Source of the DNA: Algibacter_G agarivorans
GTDB lineage: Bacteria; Bacteroidota; Bacteroidia; Flavobacteriales; Flavobacteriaceae
DNA length: 64,000 nucleotides
Direction: 5' to 3'
NCBI RefSeq assembly: GCF_039543245.1
Contig: NZ_BAABJJ010000029.1
Location: 1 to 64,000, forward strand
In this document: piece after piece, positions 55,675-64,000 of the stretch
Layout of the letters: each line of letters begins with the position of its first letter
Numbering within the stretch: position 1 is the first letter of the stretch
The notes under the pieces: generated by a model
What the model saw: the letters and a program-made list of their open reading frames with translations, nothing else
Database searches by the model: none
What the model was told of the DNA's origin: nothing
Program-made: the position numbers and the translations under genes

Positions 55675-56145
55675 ATGAATGATATTAATTTTTTCTTTGG
55701 GGCTATTCAGTCTGGTGAAAAAGACCGTGTTGAAGTACTATTGAAATTACACCCAAATTTAGTAAGCACTAAAGATGCCAGAGGATTTACACCTTTGATT
55801 TTTGCCTCTTATTTTGATAAAAAAGATATTGTTGAAACACTCTTAGATTTTAATGCTAAAGTAGATGCAGCAGATGGTTCTGGAAATACCGCACTTATTG
55901 GTGTTGCTTTTAAAGGAAATACAGATTTGGCTTCTATTTTAATAAAAAAGGGGGCGGATGTGAATGCTCAAAATAATCTTGGGATAACACCGCTGATTTT
56001 TGCAGCTATGTATAATCAAACTAAAATGGTGGAATTATTGGTTAAGAATAAAGTTGGTATTTCTCTTAAGGATAATGAAGGAAAAACAGCTTTGGATTAT
56101 GCAGTGGAAAAAGAGTTTGAAGCTATTGTAGAACTTTTGAAATAG
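55675..56145 (+). CDS. Ankyrin-repeat protein
   Basis: This protein of about 156 residues starts at MNDINFFFGAI (55675); an in-frame TTG at 55657 is the alternative. It is made of about four ankyrin repeats (DARGFTPLIFASYF, DGSGNTALIGVAFKGN, NNLGITPLIFAAMYNQ, DNEGKTALDYAVEKE). No signal peptide is seen, so it is cytoplasmic. In bacteria such a protein often sits next to a catalase gene and has been linked to its activity (AnkB with KatB in Pseudomonas), which fits here. Confidence 0.85.
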   Translation: MNDINFFFGAIQSGEKDRVEVLLKLHPNLVSTKDARGFTPLIFASYFDKKDIVETLLDFNAKVDAADGSGNTALIGVAFKGNTDLASILIKKGADVNAQNNLGITPLIFAAMYNQTKMVELLVKNKVGISLKDNEGKTALDYAVEKEFEAIVELLK

Positions 56146-56204
56146 AATTTTTTATCGGAATTAAAAGGAAAGTCTCTACTTAGCCCATTTATATAGTAGG
56201 GAAC

Positions 56205-56333
56205 AGTTATGGTCGGTACAAAGAGCGACGGTTTTGATGATTAATGAGCCGAGTACGAAATCCGTACGCTCGGTGGTGTGAGAGCCTCACTCTGTCAGTT
56301 TCTGGCAGAGCCGTCAACTCGATAAACATGTCG
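56205..56333 (+). mobile_element. Group II intron 3' end remnant (domains V and VI)
   Basis: A domain V-like hairpin lies at 56246-56276: an AGC triad, stem CCGAG / CTCGG, a two-base bulge CG on the 3' side, an upper stem TACG / CGTA and a 5-base loop. It is followed by GGTGGTGTGAGAG and a second hairpin (CTCTGTCA / TGGCAGAG, 56290-56310), then GTCAACTCGAT, which resembles an intron 3' end. No reverse transcriptase gene is present. This is pattern recognition, not an alignment. Confidence 0.6.
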
Positions 56334-56353
56334 TTTTTATTAGCTTTAACTTC

Positions 56354-57808
56354 TTACTTTTTTATGTTTTCAATATCTACGCCTAGTTTTTTTAGCATTT
56401 CAATCCCATATTCATAATCTGGATTTAAATCAAGTAGCTTCTTGTAATTGGTAATTGCTTTCCTCTTTTTGTTGCTTTCCATCAATACAAAAGCGTAATT
56501 ATCATAAACACGCCATGAATCAGGAAATGCTTTTACATTAAGCCAAAAAATTGCCCGTGCTTCTTTAATTTGACCTTGTATATAGAAATGCGCGCCTAAT
56601 TTGTCGAGTTCTGACTCCTTAAAATTGAATTCATCCTGATGATTTTTTTTCAGGTTCCAGTATGATTTAACGGCTTTATTAATACCATCCTGAGCAAAGA
56701 TTTGGTTAAGTTTATTGCCAATTGACGGTTTAATATTTTTTAATTTCAATTTGGCATTTAAGAGATGGAATCCAATATTGTCTACTCCAAAATTGGAATT
56801 GGAAAGAATCACTACACCCAGGTCGCCTCCATTTATAAAGCCAGAAAAAGATCTGTAACCACCTGTGCCTCCATTATGCCAAACTAGTTCCATATCTGCT
56901 ACTTGCCTGGTATGCCATCCCAACCCAACTGAACCATTTATTTGCTCACTTGATTTTGTATAAGACAATTGCATGGCAGGGAGAAGTTTACTTTTTTCAA
57001 TTCCCATATTGGCGGCAATAAACTTAAGCATGTCAGTGGCTGTCGAACGAATGGCACCACCGGCACCCAGCGCGCCCAAGTCCCAGTTTTCAACTTCCAA
57101 TCCCAAACTGTGACCCATTGCAAGGTTTTGATACATATTTGGTGTAAAAGTAATTCGTGTATTTTTCATATTTAACGGTTTTGCAATCCTTTGCACCATT
57201 AATTCCTCATAAGTTGAATTACACTTTGCGGCTAAAACTTCACCTAATAATCCCATCGCATAATTAGAGTATTCTTGTTTCGAACCAATATCCCGAGTCA
57301 GTTCATACCCGTCCAGAAAATCATATAAATGCTTTTCAGTGTAACCAAAATACGGATTAGCCGGATTTTCATTATTCATATTATCTGGCATACGAGGTAA
57401 TGAAGAGGTGTGATTGGCCAAGTGAACCAGTCTTATGGTATCCCCATTTCGAGTTGGAGAAGTAATACCATCGGGTAATAGTTTTTGCAAAGGAGTTTCC
57501 ATACTTACTTCTCCTTTTACAACCATGTCAGCAAGTAAAATACCCGTAAAGGCTTTTGAAATAGAGCCAATTTCGAAAGTAGTATATTCATCTACAGGCT
57601 CTTTTGTTTCCGAGGATTTTACACCATAGCTGTAAAAGGTAGTACCATGTGAATTGACCATACCTACCACAATTCCAGTATTGCTTCCTTTTTCAACACG
57701 TTTAACAATATTTTCTTTTACATCATCAGGTATTTCAGGTTTTTGAGCGTGACAAGTTTGGCTAAAACCAAGCAGAAGGACCAAAAGTATTACTGAGTGC
57801 TTTAACAT
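56354..57808 (-). CDS. Secreted serine hydrolase, beta-lactamase class C-like, with C-terminal TPR
   Basis: This 484-residue exported protein has a signal peptide ending CHAQ. The serine beta-lactamase-like domain has SISK (S-x-x-K) and the YSN motif in EYSNYAMGLLGEV, with HNGGTGGYRSF as the third motif. About 100 C-terminal residues form two to three tetratricopeptide-like repeats ending in NYKKLLDLNPDYEYGIEML. It may be a peptidase or esterase; a true beta-lactamase is unlikely from the layout. The intron remnant lies just past its stop codon. Confidence 0.85.
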   Translation of the reverse strand: MLKHSVILLVLLLGFSQTCHAQKPEIPDDVKENIVKRVEKGSNTGIVVGMVNSHGTTFYSYGVKSSETKEPVDEYTTFEIGSISKAFTGILLADMVVKGEVSMETPLQKLLPDGITSPTRNGDTIRLVHLANHTSSLPRMPDNMNNENPANPYFGYTEKHLYDFLDGYELTRDIGSKQEYSNYAMGLLGEVLAAKCNSTYEELMVQRIAKPLNMKNTRITFTPNMYQNLAMGHSLGLEVENWDLGALGAGGAIRSTATDMLKFIAANMGIEKSKLLPAMQLSYTKSSEQINGSVGLGWHTRQVADMELVWHNGGTGGYRSFSGFINGGDLGVVILSNSNFGVDNIGFHLLNAKLKLKNIKPSIGNKLNQIFAQDGINKAVKSYWNLKKNHQDEFNFKESELDKLGAHFYIQGQIKEARAIFWLNVKAFPDSWRVYDNYAFVLMESNKKRKAITNYKKLLDLNPDYEYGIEMLKKLGVDIENIKK

Positions 57809-57910
57809 GATACAACTATTTTATTGGTTAGTAATGATTTTCGAAATGCAAGTTAACTAAGGCAGATATCAAATTGTTTTAATATTTAATACCCGACGTT
57901 ACTGAAACAA

Positions 57911-57928
57911 TCCCGATAGTTATCGGGA
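57911..57928. repeat. Intergenic palindrome, copy B
   Basis: TCCCGATAGTTATCGGGA is the same element as copy A at 48926-48945 with one base changed in the centre. Confidence 0.75.
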
Positions 57929-57985
57929 CAGCACCTGTAAACGAAGGTAGCCGATTTTTTCTACAAACCCAAATTTCAATTTAAA

Positions 57986-58019
57986 CAAAAAAACCACCCT
58001 GCTTTCGCAAAATGGTTTT
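57986..58019 (-). terminator. Terminator of the peroxiredoxin-thioredoxin cluster
   Basis: On the minus strand AAAACC-ATTTTGC, loop GAAA, GCAGGGT-GGTTTT forms a long stem with G-U pairs and is followed by T. It lies 28 bases past the stop of the 85-residue gene. The remainder of 57809-58046 holds only palindrome copy B. Confidence 0.75.
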
Positions 58020-58046
58020 GTAATACAACTAATTTTCCTTTTTCAA

Positions 58047-58304
58047 TTATTTGTCAATGGAACCCATAACACGGCACATAAAATTATTTAGAGCTTCTTT
58101 TTTAGGTGTTCCAGATTTCGTCATTTTATGAACTTCAATAGCGCCATACATGTTAGAAATCAATTCGCCAATAACATCTAATTCTTCATCTTTTAAAGAT
58201 GGAACTTCTGTTAGGGCTTCAAGCGTTTCAATGGTTTCAACAACAAAATCTTCGTCGTTTTCTTCAATAAACTGTGTAAGATGCTTAATTACTGGTAACT
58301 TCAT
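58047..58304 (-). CDS. Small conserved cytoplasmic protein next to thioredoxin (DUF6952-like)
   Basis: This 85-residue acidic protein has no membrane segment or known catalytic motif. It is predicted helical (HLTQFIEENDEDFVVETI, ISNMYGAIEVHKMT). Its start overlaps the end of the thioredoxin gene by 20 bases, so it is co-expressed with the peroxide-handling genes. In flavobacteria a small protein of this kind commonly follows this thioredoxin. Function unknown. Confidence 0.75.
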   Translation of the reverse strand: MKLPVIKHLTQFIEENDEDFVVETIETLEALTEVPSLKDEELDVIGELISNMYGAIEVHKMTKSGTPKKEALNNFMCRVMGSIDK

Positions 58305-58599
58305 TTACTAAATCTTTTAAAACATCAAATTTGTTCGTTTGCACTTGATTTACAAACGCTCCGTTTTTAAAAGTTGCAAACGTTGGTAAATTATCAACAG
58401 TTGCTAACTTTCTACTTTCTGGAAACTTTTCCGCGTCAGCGATAACAAAAGTAACACCTTCCAACTCTGAGGCTAGTTTCTTTACTTTTGGTTTCATGAT
58501 TCGGCAATTTCCACACCAAGTAGCTGAATACTGTACTACAACTGTGTCATTTTCTGCTACAAGGTCTTGTAAATTATCTTGTTCCAATTCTTTTACCAT
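58285..58599 (-). CDS. Thioredoxin-family protein
   Basis: This 104-residue thioredoxin fold has an active site W-C-G-N-C, with asparagine in place of the usual proline, and the cis-proline in VDNLPTFATF. It is cytoplasmic. It lies 73 bases after the peroxiredoxin gene and is the likely reductant for that enzyme. Confidence 0.9.
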   Translation of the reverse strand: MVKELEQDNLQDLVAENDTVVVQYSATWCGNCRIMKPKVKKLASELEGVTFVIADAEKFPESRKLATVDNLPTFATFKNGAFVNQVQTNKFDVLKDLVNEVTSN

Positions 58600-58672
58600 A
58601 ATACTTTAATTTTCAATGTCCAAATTCTAAATTCAATGAGAGGGTTTTGGAATTTAAACTTTTTGGAATTTT

Positions 58673-59317
58673 TTAGTTCACATGGGCCGTTAAGTATTCA
58701 GCAACACCATCTCTGTTTTCCTTCATCGCATTTTTGCCTTCTTCCCAGTTTGCTGGACAAACTTCTCCTTTTTCTTGAACGTGTGTTAAGGCATCTACTA
58801 AACGAATGTATTCATTTACGTTTCTACCTAAAGGCATATTGTTTATGCTTTCGTGTTGTACAACACCATCTTCATCAATAATGTAAGTGGCTCTGTATGT
58901 TACGTTATCACCTTCAACTTGAACAGTTCCAGTTTCTTCATCGTAAGTTTCGTTAGTGATATCTAAAATGCCTAAAACACTAGATAGGTTTCTGTTACTA
59001 TCAGCTAAAAGCGGGTAAGTTACGCCTTCAATACCACCATTGTTTTTTGCTGTGCTTAGCCATGCAAAGTGAACTTCAGGTGTATCACAAGATGCGCCAA
59101 TAACGATTGTATTTCTTTTTTCAAATTCACCTAAAGCAGCTTGAAATGCATGTAATTCTGTTGGACATACAAAAGTAAAATCTTTTGGATACCAAAACAA
59201 TACTACTTTTTTCTTGTTGTTAACCGCTTCTTCTAGAACGTTTACTTTAAAAGTATCGCCCATCTCGTTCATTGCGTCAACGTTTAAGCTTGGGAATTTT
59301 TTTCCTACTAATGCCAT
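58673..59317 (-). CDS. Typical 2-Cys peroxiredoxin (AhpC/Prx1 type)
   Basis: This 214-residue enzyme reduces peroxides. The peroxidatic cysteine is in DFTFVCPTELHAFQ and the resolving cysteine in GEVCPANWEEG. YLTAHVN ends the C-terminal tail. It leads the prx-trx-small protein cluster. Confidence 0.93.
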   Translation of the reverse strand: MALVGKKFPSLNVDAMNEMGDTFKVNVLEEAVNNKKKVVLFWYPKDFTFVCPTELHAFQAALGEFEKRNTIVIGASCDTPEVHFAWLSTAKNNGGIEGVTYPLLADSNRNLSSVLGILDITNETYDEETGTVQVEGDNVTYRATYIIDEDGVVQHESINNMPLGRNVNEYIRLVDALTHVQEKGEVCPANWEEGKNAMKENRDGVAEYLTAHVN

Positions 59318-59463
59318 TTTGTATTTTAAATTTTATAATTAATGATTCGTTTTCTGTATGCAAAAATAGCTTAAACTAAAGAAGATGAAACCTCATAAAA
59401 TTTTAAATACTTATTGATTAATAGTAATTATTTATGCTTGTTGAAAATGAGACGATTAGCTGG

Positions 59464-60936
59464 TTATTTTGAAGAATTTAATTGTTTTATTTTAATTGAA
59501 AATGCAGCAAATAGTAATGTTGTAAATGGGCTTAACCAGTTGAAGATTGCATACACAAAATACTGACTTACATCTACACCCAAAACACCAGATTGGTAAG
59601 CACCGCAGGTATTCCAAGGAATTAACACTGAAGTTACTGTGCCAGAATCCTCTAAAGTTCTACTTAAATTTTCGGGTGCTAAACCTTTATCTTCAAAAGC
59701 TTTTTTGAACATTTTACCAGGGATAACAATGGCTAAATATTGGTCTGATGCAATCGTGTTTAAGCCTAAACAACTAATTACGGTGCTTGCAAATAATCCA
59801 AAAACAGTTGTGGCCACAGATAATAAAGCGTTCGTTATTCTAGAAAGCGCTCCAATGCCATCCATAATACCGCCGAATACCATAGCGCAAAGAATAAGGT
59901 AGATTGTCCAAAGCATGCCTTTCATGCCGCCCGCAGAAAAGAGGTCGTTTAGTTTCTCGTTTTCTGTAGTTATTTGTGTGTCTGTAAAAATGGAAGTAAT
60001 TATAGATGATAATTTTGAATCTCCTAAACTATTTAAAAGCTCTGGTTGAAAAATAAAAGCAAATACTGCTGCTAATAAAATGCCTGCACCTAAGGCTATT
60101 AATGGTTTTGTTTTTAAAAGTATTAATCCGATGACAGCCAACGGAACTAGAAATAGCCATGGCGAAATATTAAAAGTTACATATATAGTCTCTAATAAAT
60201 TACTCACATCTGCACTACCAGAAGTTGTAATAGTAAAACTTAAAATGCTAAAAATAATTAGTGTTACCATTATAGTTGGCACTGTTGTTAAGCTCATATA
60301 TCTAATATGTGTAAACAAATCGGTTCCAGCCATAGCAGGAGCCAAGTTTGTGGTATCGCTTAACGGCGACATTTTATCTCCAAAATAGGCGCCGGAAATA
60401 ACGGCACCAGCAATCATTCCTGGGTTTATCCCTAATGCAGTACCAATACCAACAAGTGCGATTCCAACCGTTGCAGAAGTGGTCCATGAACTACCTGTAG
60501 CAATAGAGATTACAGCAGAAATTATTACCGATGCAGGTAAAAATATTTCTGGACTTAAAACCTGTAAACCATAATACACCATAGCAGGTATTACACCACT
60601 AACCAACCATGTGCCAGCCAATGCGCCTACTAAAAATAGGATCATTACTGGGATAAAAACACTCTTTAGATTTTCCCATATTTCAGATAGCATTAAGTTT
60701 ATGGAAACCTTATTAAAAAAACCAACAATTGCTGCTACACCACCACCTAGAAGTAAAATGATTTGATTGGTATAGGTTCCTAGCCATTCTTGACCTTCAA
60801 CAAAGAATATATTATACGCTAACAGACCCATTAATATAACAACTGGAATCATAGCTTCCATGAAGTTCAATGCTTTGTTTTCAATAATATTTTGATTATC
60901 AGCCTTGAACTCCGAAATATGCTTTTTGTCTTGCAT
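59464..60936 (-). CDS. nhaC: Na+/H+ antiporter, NhaC family
   Basis: This 490-residue inner membrane protein has about 11-12 hydrophobic segments and NhaC-family blocks (VISAVISIATGSSWTTSATVG, ISGAYFGDKMSPLSDTTNLAP, IPWNTCGAYQ). It exports sodium in exchange for protons, as expected in a marine bacterium. It is divergent from the membrane hydrolase gene at 61031. Confidence 0.9.
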   Translation of the reverse strand: MQDKKHISEFKADNQNIIENKALNFMEAMIPVVILMGLLAYNIFFVEGQEWLGTYTNQIILLLGGGVAAIVGFFNKVSINLMLSEIWENLKSVFIPVMILFLVGALAGTWLVSGVIPAMVYYGLQVLSPEIFLPASVIISAVISIATGSSWTTSATVGIALVGIGTALGINPGMIAGAVISGAYFGDKMSPLSDTTNLAPAMAGTDLFTHIRYMSLTTVPTIMVTLIIFSILSFTITTSGSADVSNLLETIYVTFNISPWLFLVPLAVIGLILLKTKPLIALGAGILLAAVFAFIFQPELLNSLGDSKLSSIITSIFTDTQITTENEKLNDLFSAGGMKGMLWTIYLILCAMVFGGIMDGIGALSRITNALLSVATTVFGLFASTVISCLGLNTIASDQYLAIVIPGKMFKKAFEDKGLAPENLSRTLEDSGTVTSVLIPWNTCGAYQSGVLGVDVSQYFVYAIFNWLSPFTTLLFAAFSIKIKQLNSSK

Positions 60937-61030
60937 TTAGAAAAATTTAGTCACGTAATGTTACGATTTTCGTTGATGGTATGCAAATAGAAATAGTTCA
61001 GTACTTTTGTGTTTCATTATTTAGAAGTAA

Positions 61031-62053
61031 ATGGATTCGTTAACCCAAATTGTATTAGGTGCTGCTTGTGGAGAAGCGGTACTTGGAAAAAAAATTGGTA
61101 ACAAAGCTTTGTTATTTGGCGCCATTGGCGGTACAATTCCAGATTTAGACGTTTTTGTTGGAAATTGGCTTTATGGTAATGAGATTGACGCTATGTTATT
61201 CCATAGAGGGTTTATGCACTCCATCTTGTTTTCCGTTTTGGCAGCATTTTTTCTAGGGTGGTTGGTCCATAAATTATACAACTCAGGAAAACGATTGCAT
61301 ACTACCACTCAAAACGATTGGATTAATTTATTTTTCTGGTCGCTATTCACGCATCCAATTCTAGATTGTTTTACGCCCTATGGCACACAATTATTTGCGC
61401 CCTTTAGTAATTACAGAGTGGCGTTTAATAATATTGCCGTGGTAGACCCTATTTATACTTTGCCATTTCTAATTTGTATGATTGTTTTGATGTTTTTCAA
61501 AAGAACATCTTTTAATAGGCGTTTTTGGTTGAAGTTTGGACTAGGAATAAGTTCTTTCTATATGCTTTTTACTTTCGGGAATAAAGTGTACATGGATTCG
61601 GTATTTAAAGAATCCTTAATTAGCAAAGCATTGGATTTTAAAAGATACTATACCCAACCAACCATTTTTAATAATGTATTATGGTATGGCGTAGCCGAAT
61701 CAGACTCGTTATACTATGTTGCTTATTATTCTTTGTTAGACAAAAAAAGCCAATTTATAGATTTTAAAGCATTACCTAAAGAAAAGGCATTAACAGCAGA
61801 AAAGTATCCCCGAATAAAAGATTTGGCTTGGTTTAGCAACGACTATTATAGTATTTATAAAATTGGAGATAATGAATATCAATATAATGATTTACGATAT
61901 CCGTTGACCAATGAAGAAAACTCTAAATCTTCAGTTTTTAAGTTTCTACTTTATGAAGAAAACAATCAAATAAATATGAAACCTTTTAAGCGTAGTGAAG
62001 ACAATATATCTGATGCTTTAAGTGCCTTGTGGATTCGTCTTAAAGGAAAATAA
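61031..62053 (+). CDS. YdjM-like membrane-bound metal-dependent hydrolase (DUF457)
   Basis: This 340-residue membrane protein has the N-terminal pattern of the YdjM family: MDSLTQIVLGAACGEAVLGK, GGTIPDLDV, HRGFMHSILF and THPILDCFTPYG with the conserved histidines and aspartates. It has four to five membrane segments, and its C-terminal half is a soluble domain of about 140 residues. In E. coli YdjM is an SOS-controlled membrane protein. The activity is unproven. Confidence 0.85.
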   Translation: MDSLTQIVLGAACGEAVLGKKIGNKALLFGAIGGTIPDLDVFVGNWLYGNEIDAMLFHRGFMHSILFSVLAAFFLGWLVHKLYNSGKRLHTTTQNDWINLFFWSLFTHPILDCFTPYGTQLFAPFSNYRVAFNNIAVVDPIYTLPFLICMIVLMFFKRTSFNRRFWLKFGLGISSFYMLFTFGNKVYMDSVFKESLISKALDFKRYYTQPTIFNNVLWYGVAESDSLYYVAYYSLLDKKSQFIDFKALPKEKALTAEKYPRIKDLAWFSNDYYSIYKIGDNEYQYNDLRYPLTNEENSKSSVFKFLLYEENNQINMKPFKRSEDNISDALSALWIRLKGK

Positions 62054-62106
62054 AAGCCTTTCTTAAGTTTAGCTTAAAAATGTCAGCTCCATATAATTTG
62101 GTGTGT

Positions 62107-63312
62107 TTAAGCTTCTAAAATATTTATTTCCACCATACAAGTTTTCATCATGTCATAAGTCCGTTCAATATCGGCATCTAGTCCAATAGAAAAACGAATT
62201 AAACCATCGCTTAGCCCCATTTCCTTTTGTTCGTTTTCTGGGATTTCTGATGATGTTGAACTTCCCGGAGCACTAAACAAAGTTTTGTAAAAACCAAGAC
62301 TTACTGCCAAATATCCTAAGTTTCTGTGCTGCATGAGTTCCATAAGTTCATTAGCTTTATCTAGAGAACCAACATCAATAGTTAGCATTCCGCCAAACCC
62401 ATATTGTGTATTCATCATACTCTTGAATAACTCGTGAGATGGATGTGATTTCAAACCAGGGTAAACCGTTTTTAAACCAGCGGCTTCAAACTTTTTTGCT
62501 AAAAACATACCATTTTTACTATGTTGCTGCATTCTAATATGAAGCGTTCTTAGGTTTTTTAAAATAGAAGCCGCTCGTAAACTGTCCATAGTAGAACCTA
62601 ATAACATAGAGGCGCCATCATTTATATTTCGCAAATCATCTATAAATTCCTGAGCGCCACAAACTACACCGCCAACAGTGTCGCTAGAGCCATTGATGAA
62701 CTTAGTTAAGCTGTGTATAACAATGTCAGCTCCTAAAACAACAGGAGATATTGATAACGGAGAAAATGTGTTGTCAACGACCAGTTTTAAACCATATCTT
62801 TTTGCAATAAGGGCTAAGCCTTTTATATCCGCAACTTCTAAAAGTGGGTTGCTTACAGACTCACAATAAAGCACCTTTGTGTTTTTTGCAATAGCAGCTT
62901 CAACCGCATCTAGTTTTGTAACATCAACAAAACTTGTTTCAATATTGAATCTAGGTGCGAAATTTTTTAGAAAGGCATAAGTGCCCCCATAAATAGTTCT
63001 ACTGGAAACAATATGATCGCCAGCACTACATAATTGAAGTATAACGGGAGTTATAGAACCCATTCCAGAAGCCGATACATTGGCGGTTTCCGTACCTTCC
63101 ATAGCGGCTAAAGCTTCTCCCAAATATAAGTTTGATGGTGAGGAGTGTCGGGAATATAAATAACACCCATCTGCATTGCCCTCAAAAGTATCAAACATGG
63201 TTTTTGCTGATAAAAAAGTGTAAGTTGATGAATCTGAAATAGAAGGATTAACACCTCCGAATTCACCAAAATATTGTAAATCTTGAATATTATTTGCAGG
63301 TTTAAAAGCCAT
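62107..63312 (-). CDS. Trans-sulfuration PLP enzyme (cystathionine or methionine gamma-lyase type)
   Basis: This 401-residue enzyme belongs to the Cys/Met metabolism PLP family. The cofactor lysine is K204 in HSLTKFINGSSD, and SRHSSPSNLYLGEALA supplies the phosphate and tetramer contacts. The C-terminal GLSDGLIRFSIGLD is typical. Whether it makes or cleaves cystathionine, or cleaves methionine, cannot be settled from the sequence. It is divergent from an Lrp/AsnC regulator, which probably controls it. Confidence 0.9.
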   Translation of the reverse strand: MAFKPANNIQDLQYFGEFGGVNPSISDSSTYTFLSAKTMFDTFEGNADGCYLYSRHSSPSNLYLGEALAAMEGTETANVSASGMGSITPVILQLCSAGDHIVSSRTIYGGTYAFLKNFAPRFNIETSFVDVTKLDAVEAAIAKNTKVLYCESVSNPLLEVADIKGLALIAKRYGLKLVVDNTFSPLSISPVVLGADIVIHSLTKFINGSSDTVGGVVCGAQEFIDDLRNINDGASMLLGSTMDSLRAASILKNLRTLHIRMQQHSKNGMFLAKKFEAAGLKTVYPGLKSHPSHELFKSMMNTQYGFGGMLTIDVGSLDKANELMELMQHRNLGYLAVSLGFYKTLFSAPGSSTSSEIPENEQKEMGLSDGLIRFSIGLDADIERTYDMMKTCMVEINILEA

Positions 63313-63470
63313 GGTCTTTTTGTTTTTATTATAACAAAATTTAAAATAATTAGATTATAAAACAATGATATTATTCATAATATGAAAATAAAACTGCTAT
63401 TTATTAAATCATTAGATTATTATATGTTATTTTTATCGATAACAGGCGTTTCAACGAAAAATTTTCAACT

Positions 63471-63929
63471 ATGGTATTTGATGCAACAGACAAAAAACTA
63501 CTTGAGTATCTTCAGAAGGATAGCAAACAAACCAATAAAGAACTTTCAAATAAATTAGGACTTTCAGTAACTGCAGTATATGAACGTATTAAAAAATTAG
63601 AAAAAGAAGGTTTTATAAACGGATATATTGCCTTAGTAAACAAAGAAAAAATTGATAAAAATTTTATAGTTTTTTGCCATATAAAATTGGTGCAGCATAG
63701 CCAAGATTATGTAGTTAGTTTTGAAAAAGAAGTTAAAAGATTAAATGAAGTGCTAGAATGTTATCATATTAGTGGCGATTACGACTATCTGTTAAAGGTA
63801 TTAGTAAAAGATATGGTAGCTTTTAGAGCGTTTATGGTAAAAAAACTGACAACCATTAATCATATTGGAAGCACACACAGCATGTTTGTTATAAATGAAG
63901 TGAAACATACTACAGCAATTAGTTTTTAA
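63471..63929 (+). CDS. Lrp/AsnC-family transcriptional regulator
   Basis: This 152-residue regulator has an N-terminal helix-turn-helix (NKELSNKLGLSVTAVYERIKKLEKEG) shown here only in outline, and a C-terminal RAM ligand-binding domain with VLECYHISGDYDYLLKV. The divergent PLP enzyme of sulfur amino acid metabolism suggests an amino acid effector such as methionine. Confidence 0.92.
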   Translation: MVFDATDKKLLEYLQKDSKQTNKELSNKLGLSVTAVYERIKKLEKEGFINGYIALVNKEKIDKNFIVFCHIKLVQHSQDYVVSFEKEVKRLNEVLECYHISGDYDYLLKVLVKDMVAFRAFMVKKLTTINHIGSTHSMFVINEVKHTTAISF

Positions 63930-64000
63930 ATGAATTCAATCCGATATAAAAGTTTAGAGTTTTTTATTATTTTTATTTTAGTGCCGGTCAGTTTTGCTTT
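63930..64000 (+). CDS. Partial membrane protein gene, possibly CPBP-type intramembrane protease
   Basis: An ATG directly after the regulator stop codon opens a frame that reads MNSIRYKSLEFFIIFILVPV and runs off the window. The pattern of a short polar start followed by LEFFIIFI is seen in flavobacterial CPBP-family proteases, but 23 residues are too few for a firm call. Confidence 0.35.
   Translation, partial: MNSIRYKSLEFFIIFILVPVSFA

Noticed and set aside
1..64000. CRISPR array, prophage or defence system
   Set aside because: No regularly spaced repeats, phage structural genes, cas-like or restriction-like proteins were found on either strand.

Overview
The window looks like the chromosome of a marine flavobacterium (Bacteroidota, family Flavobacteriaceae). 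The DNA is AT-rich. Exported proteins carry short signal peptides ending in AQ or lipoboxes ending in SC. Promoters carry the Bacteroidota TAnnTTTG -7 element, and gene blocks such as tpx-dgkA / ftsK-lolA-lptFG-ribB are flavobacterial. The taxon below family is not fixed by what I can see.

Positions 255-26548 hold the end of a polysaccharide utilization locus for a sulfated, rhamnose-rich polysaccharide, most likely ulvan. A GH39-like lipoprotein is divergent from a long collinear run: GH2, GH106, three sulfatases, GH78, two sulfatases, an alkaline-phosphatase-superfamily protein without a formylglycine motif, a further sulfatase, a DUF1961-like protein, a BNR-propeller ulvan lyase (PL24/PL25 type), a heparinase-fold lyase (PL40 type) and a decayed lactonase pseudogene. 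No SusC/SusD pair lies in the window, so the locus continues outside it or depends on a distant one.

Positions 26540-42385 hold the intracellular half of the pathway. A minus-strand operon encodes fructose-1,6-bisphosphatase and two paralogous GntR-type regulators. Divergent from it is the L-rhamnose operon (bifunctional aldolase/dehydrogenase, isomerase, FGGY kinase, two-domain class II aldolase, lactaldehyde dehydrogenase). Convergent with that is lutABC, which oxidises L-lactate to pyruvate, and divergent from lutABC is an NCS1-like permease. Together these take rhamnose to DHAP and L-lactaldehyde, then lactate and pyruvate, with fbp supporting gluconeogenesis.

The main new observation is that six promoters, two in each of the three divergent gaps (1965-2116, 29760-30148, 40632-40975), share an (A/G)CA(G/C)GA(T/C)(A/T)-like octamer placed exactly 20 bases before a TAnnTTTG-like -7 element. 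This links the extracellular GH genes, rhamnose catabolism, gluconeogenesis, lactate oxidation and the permease into one candidate regulon.

Positions 42400-64000 are mostly housekeeping. They include an IS3 remnant, tRNA-Ser, a nitroreductase, an isolated kdnA-like aminotransferase, a frameshifted secreted gene, ribB with a degenerate second domain, an LptF/G permease, lolA, ftsK, dgkA, tpx, katG, an ankyrin protein, a group II intron remnant, a beta-lactamase-like hydrolase, a thioredoxin/peroxiredoxin cluster, nhaC, a YdjM-like membrane protein, a trans-sulfuration PLP enzyme and an Lrp/AsnC regulator. The window ends inside a membrane-protein gene.
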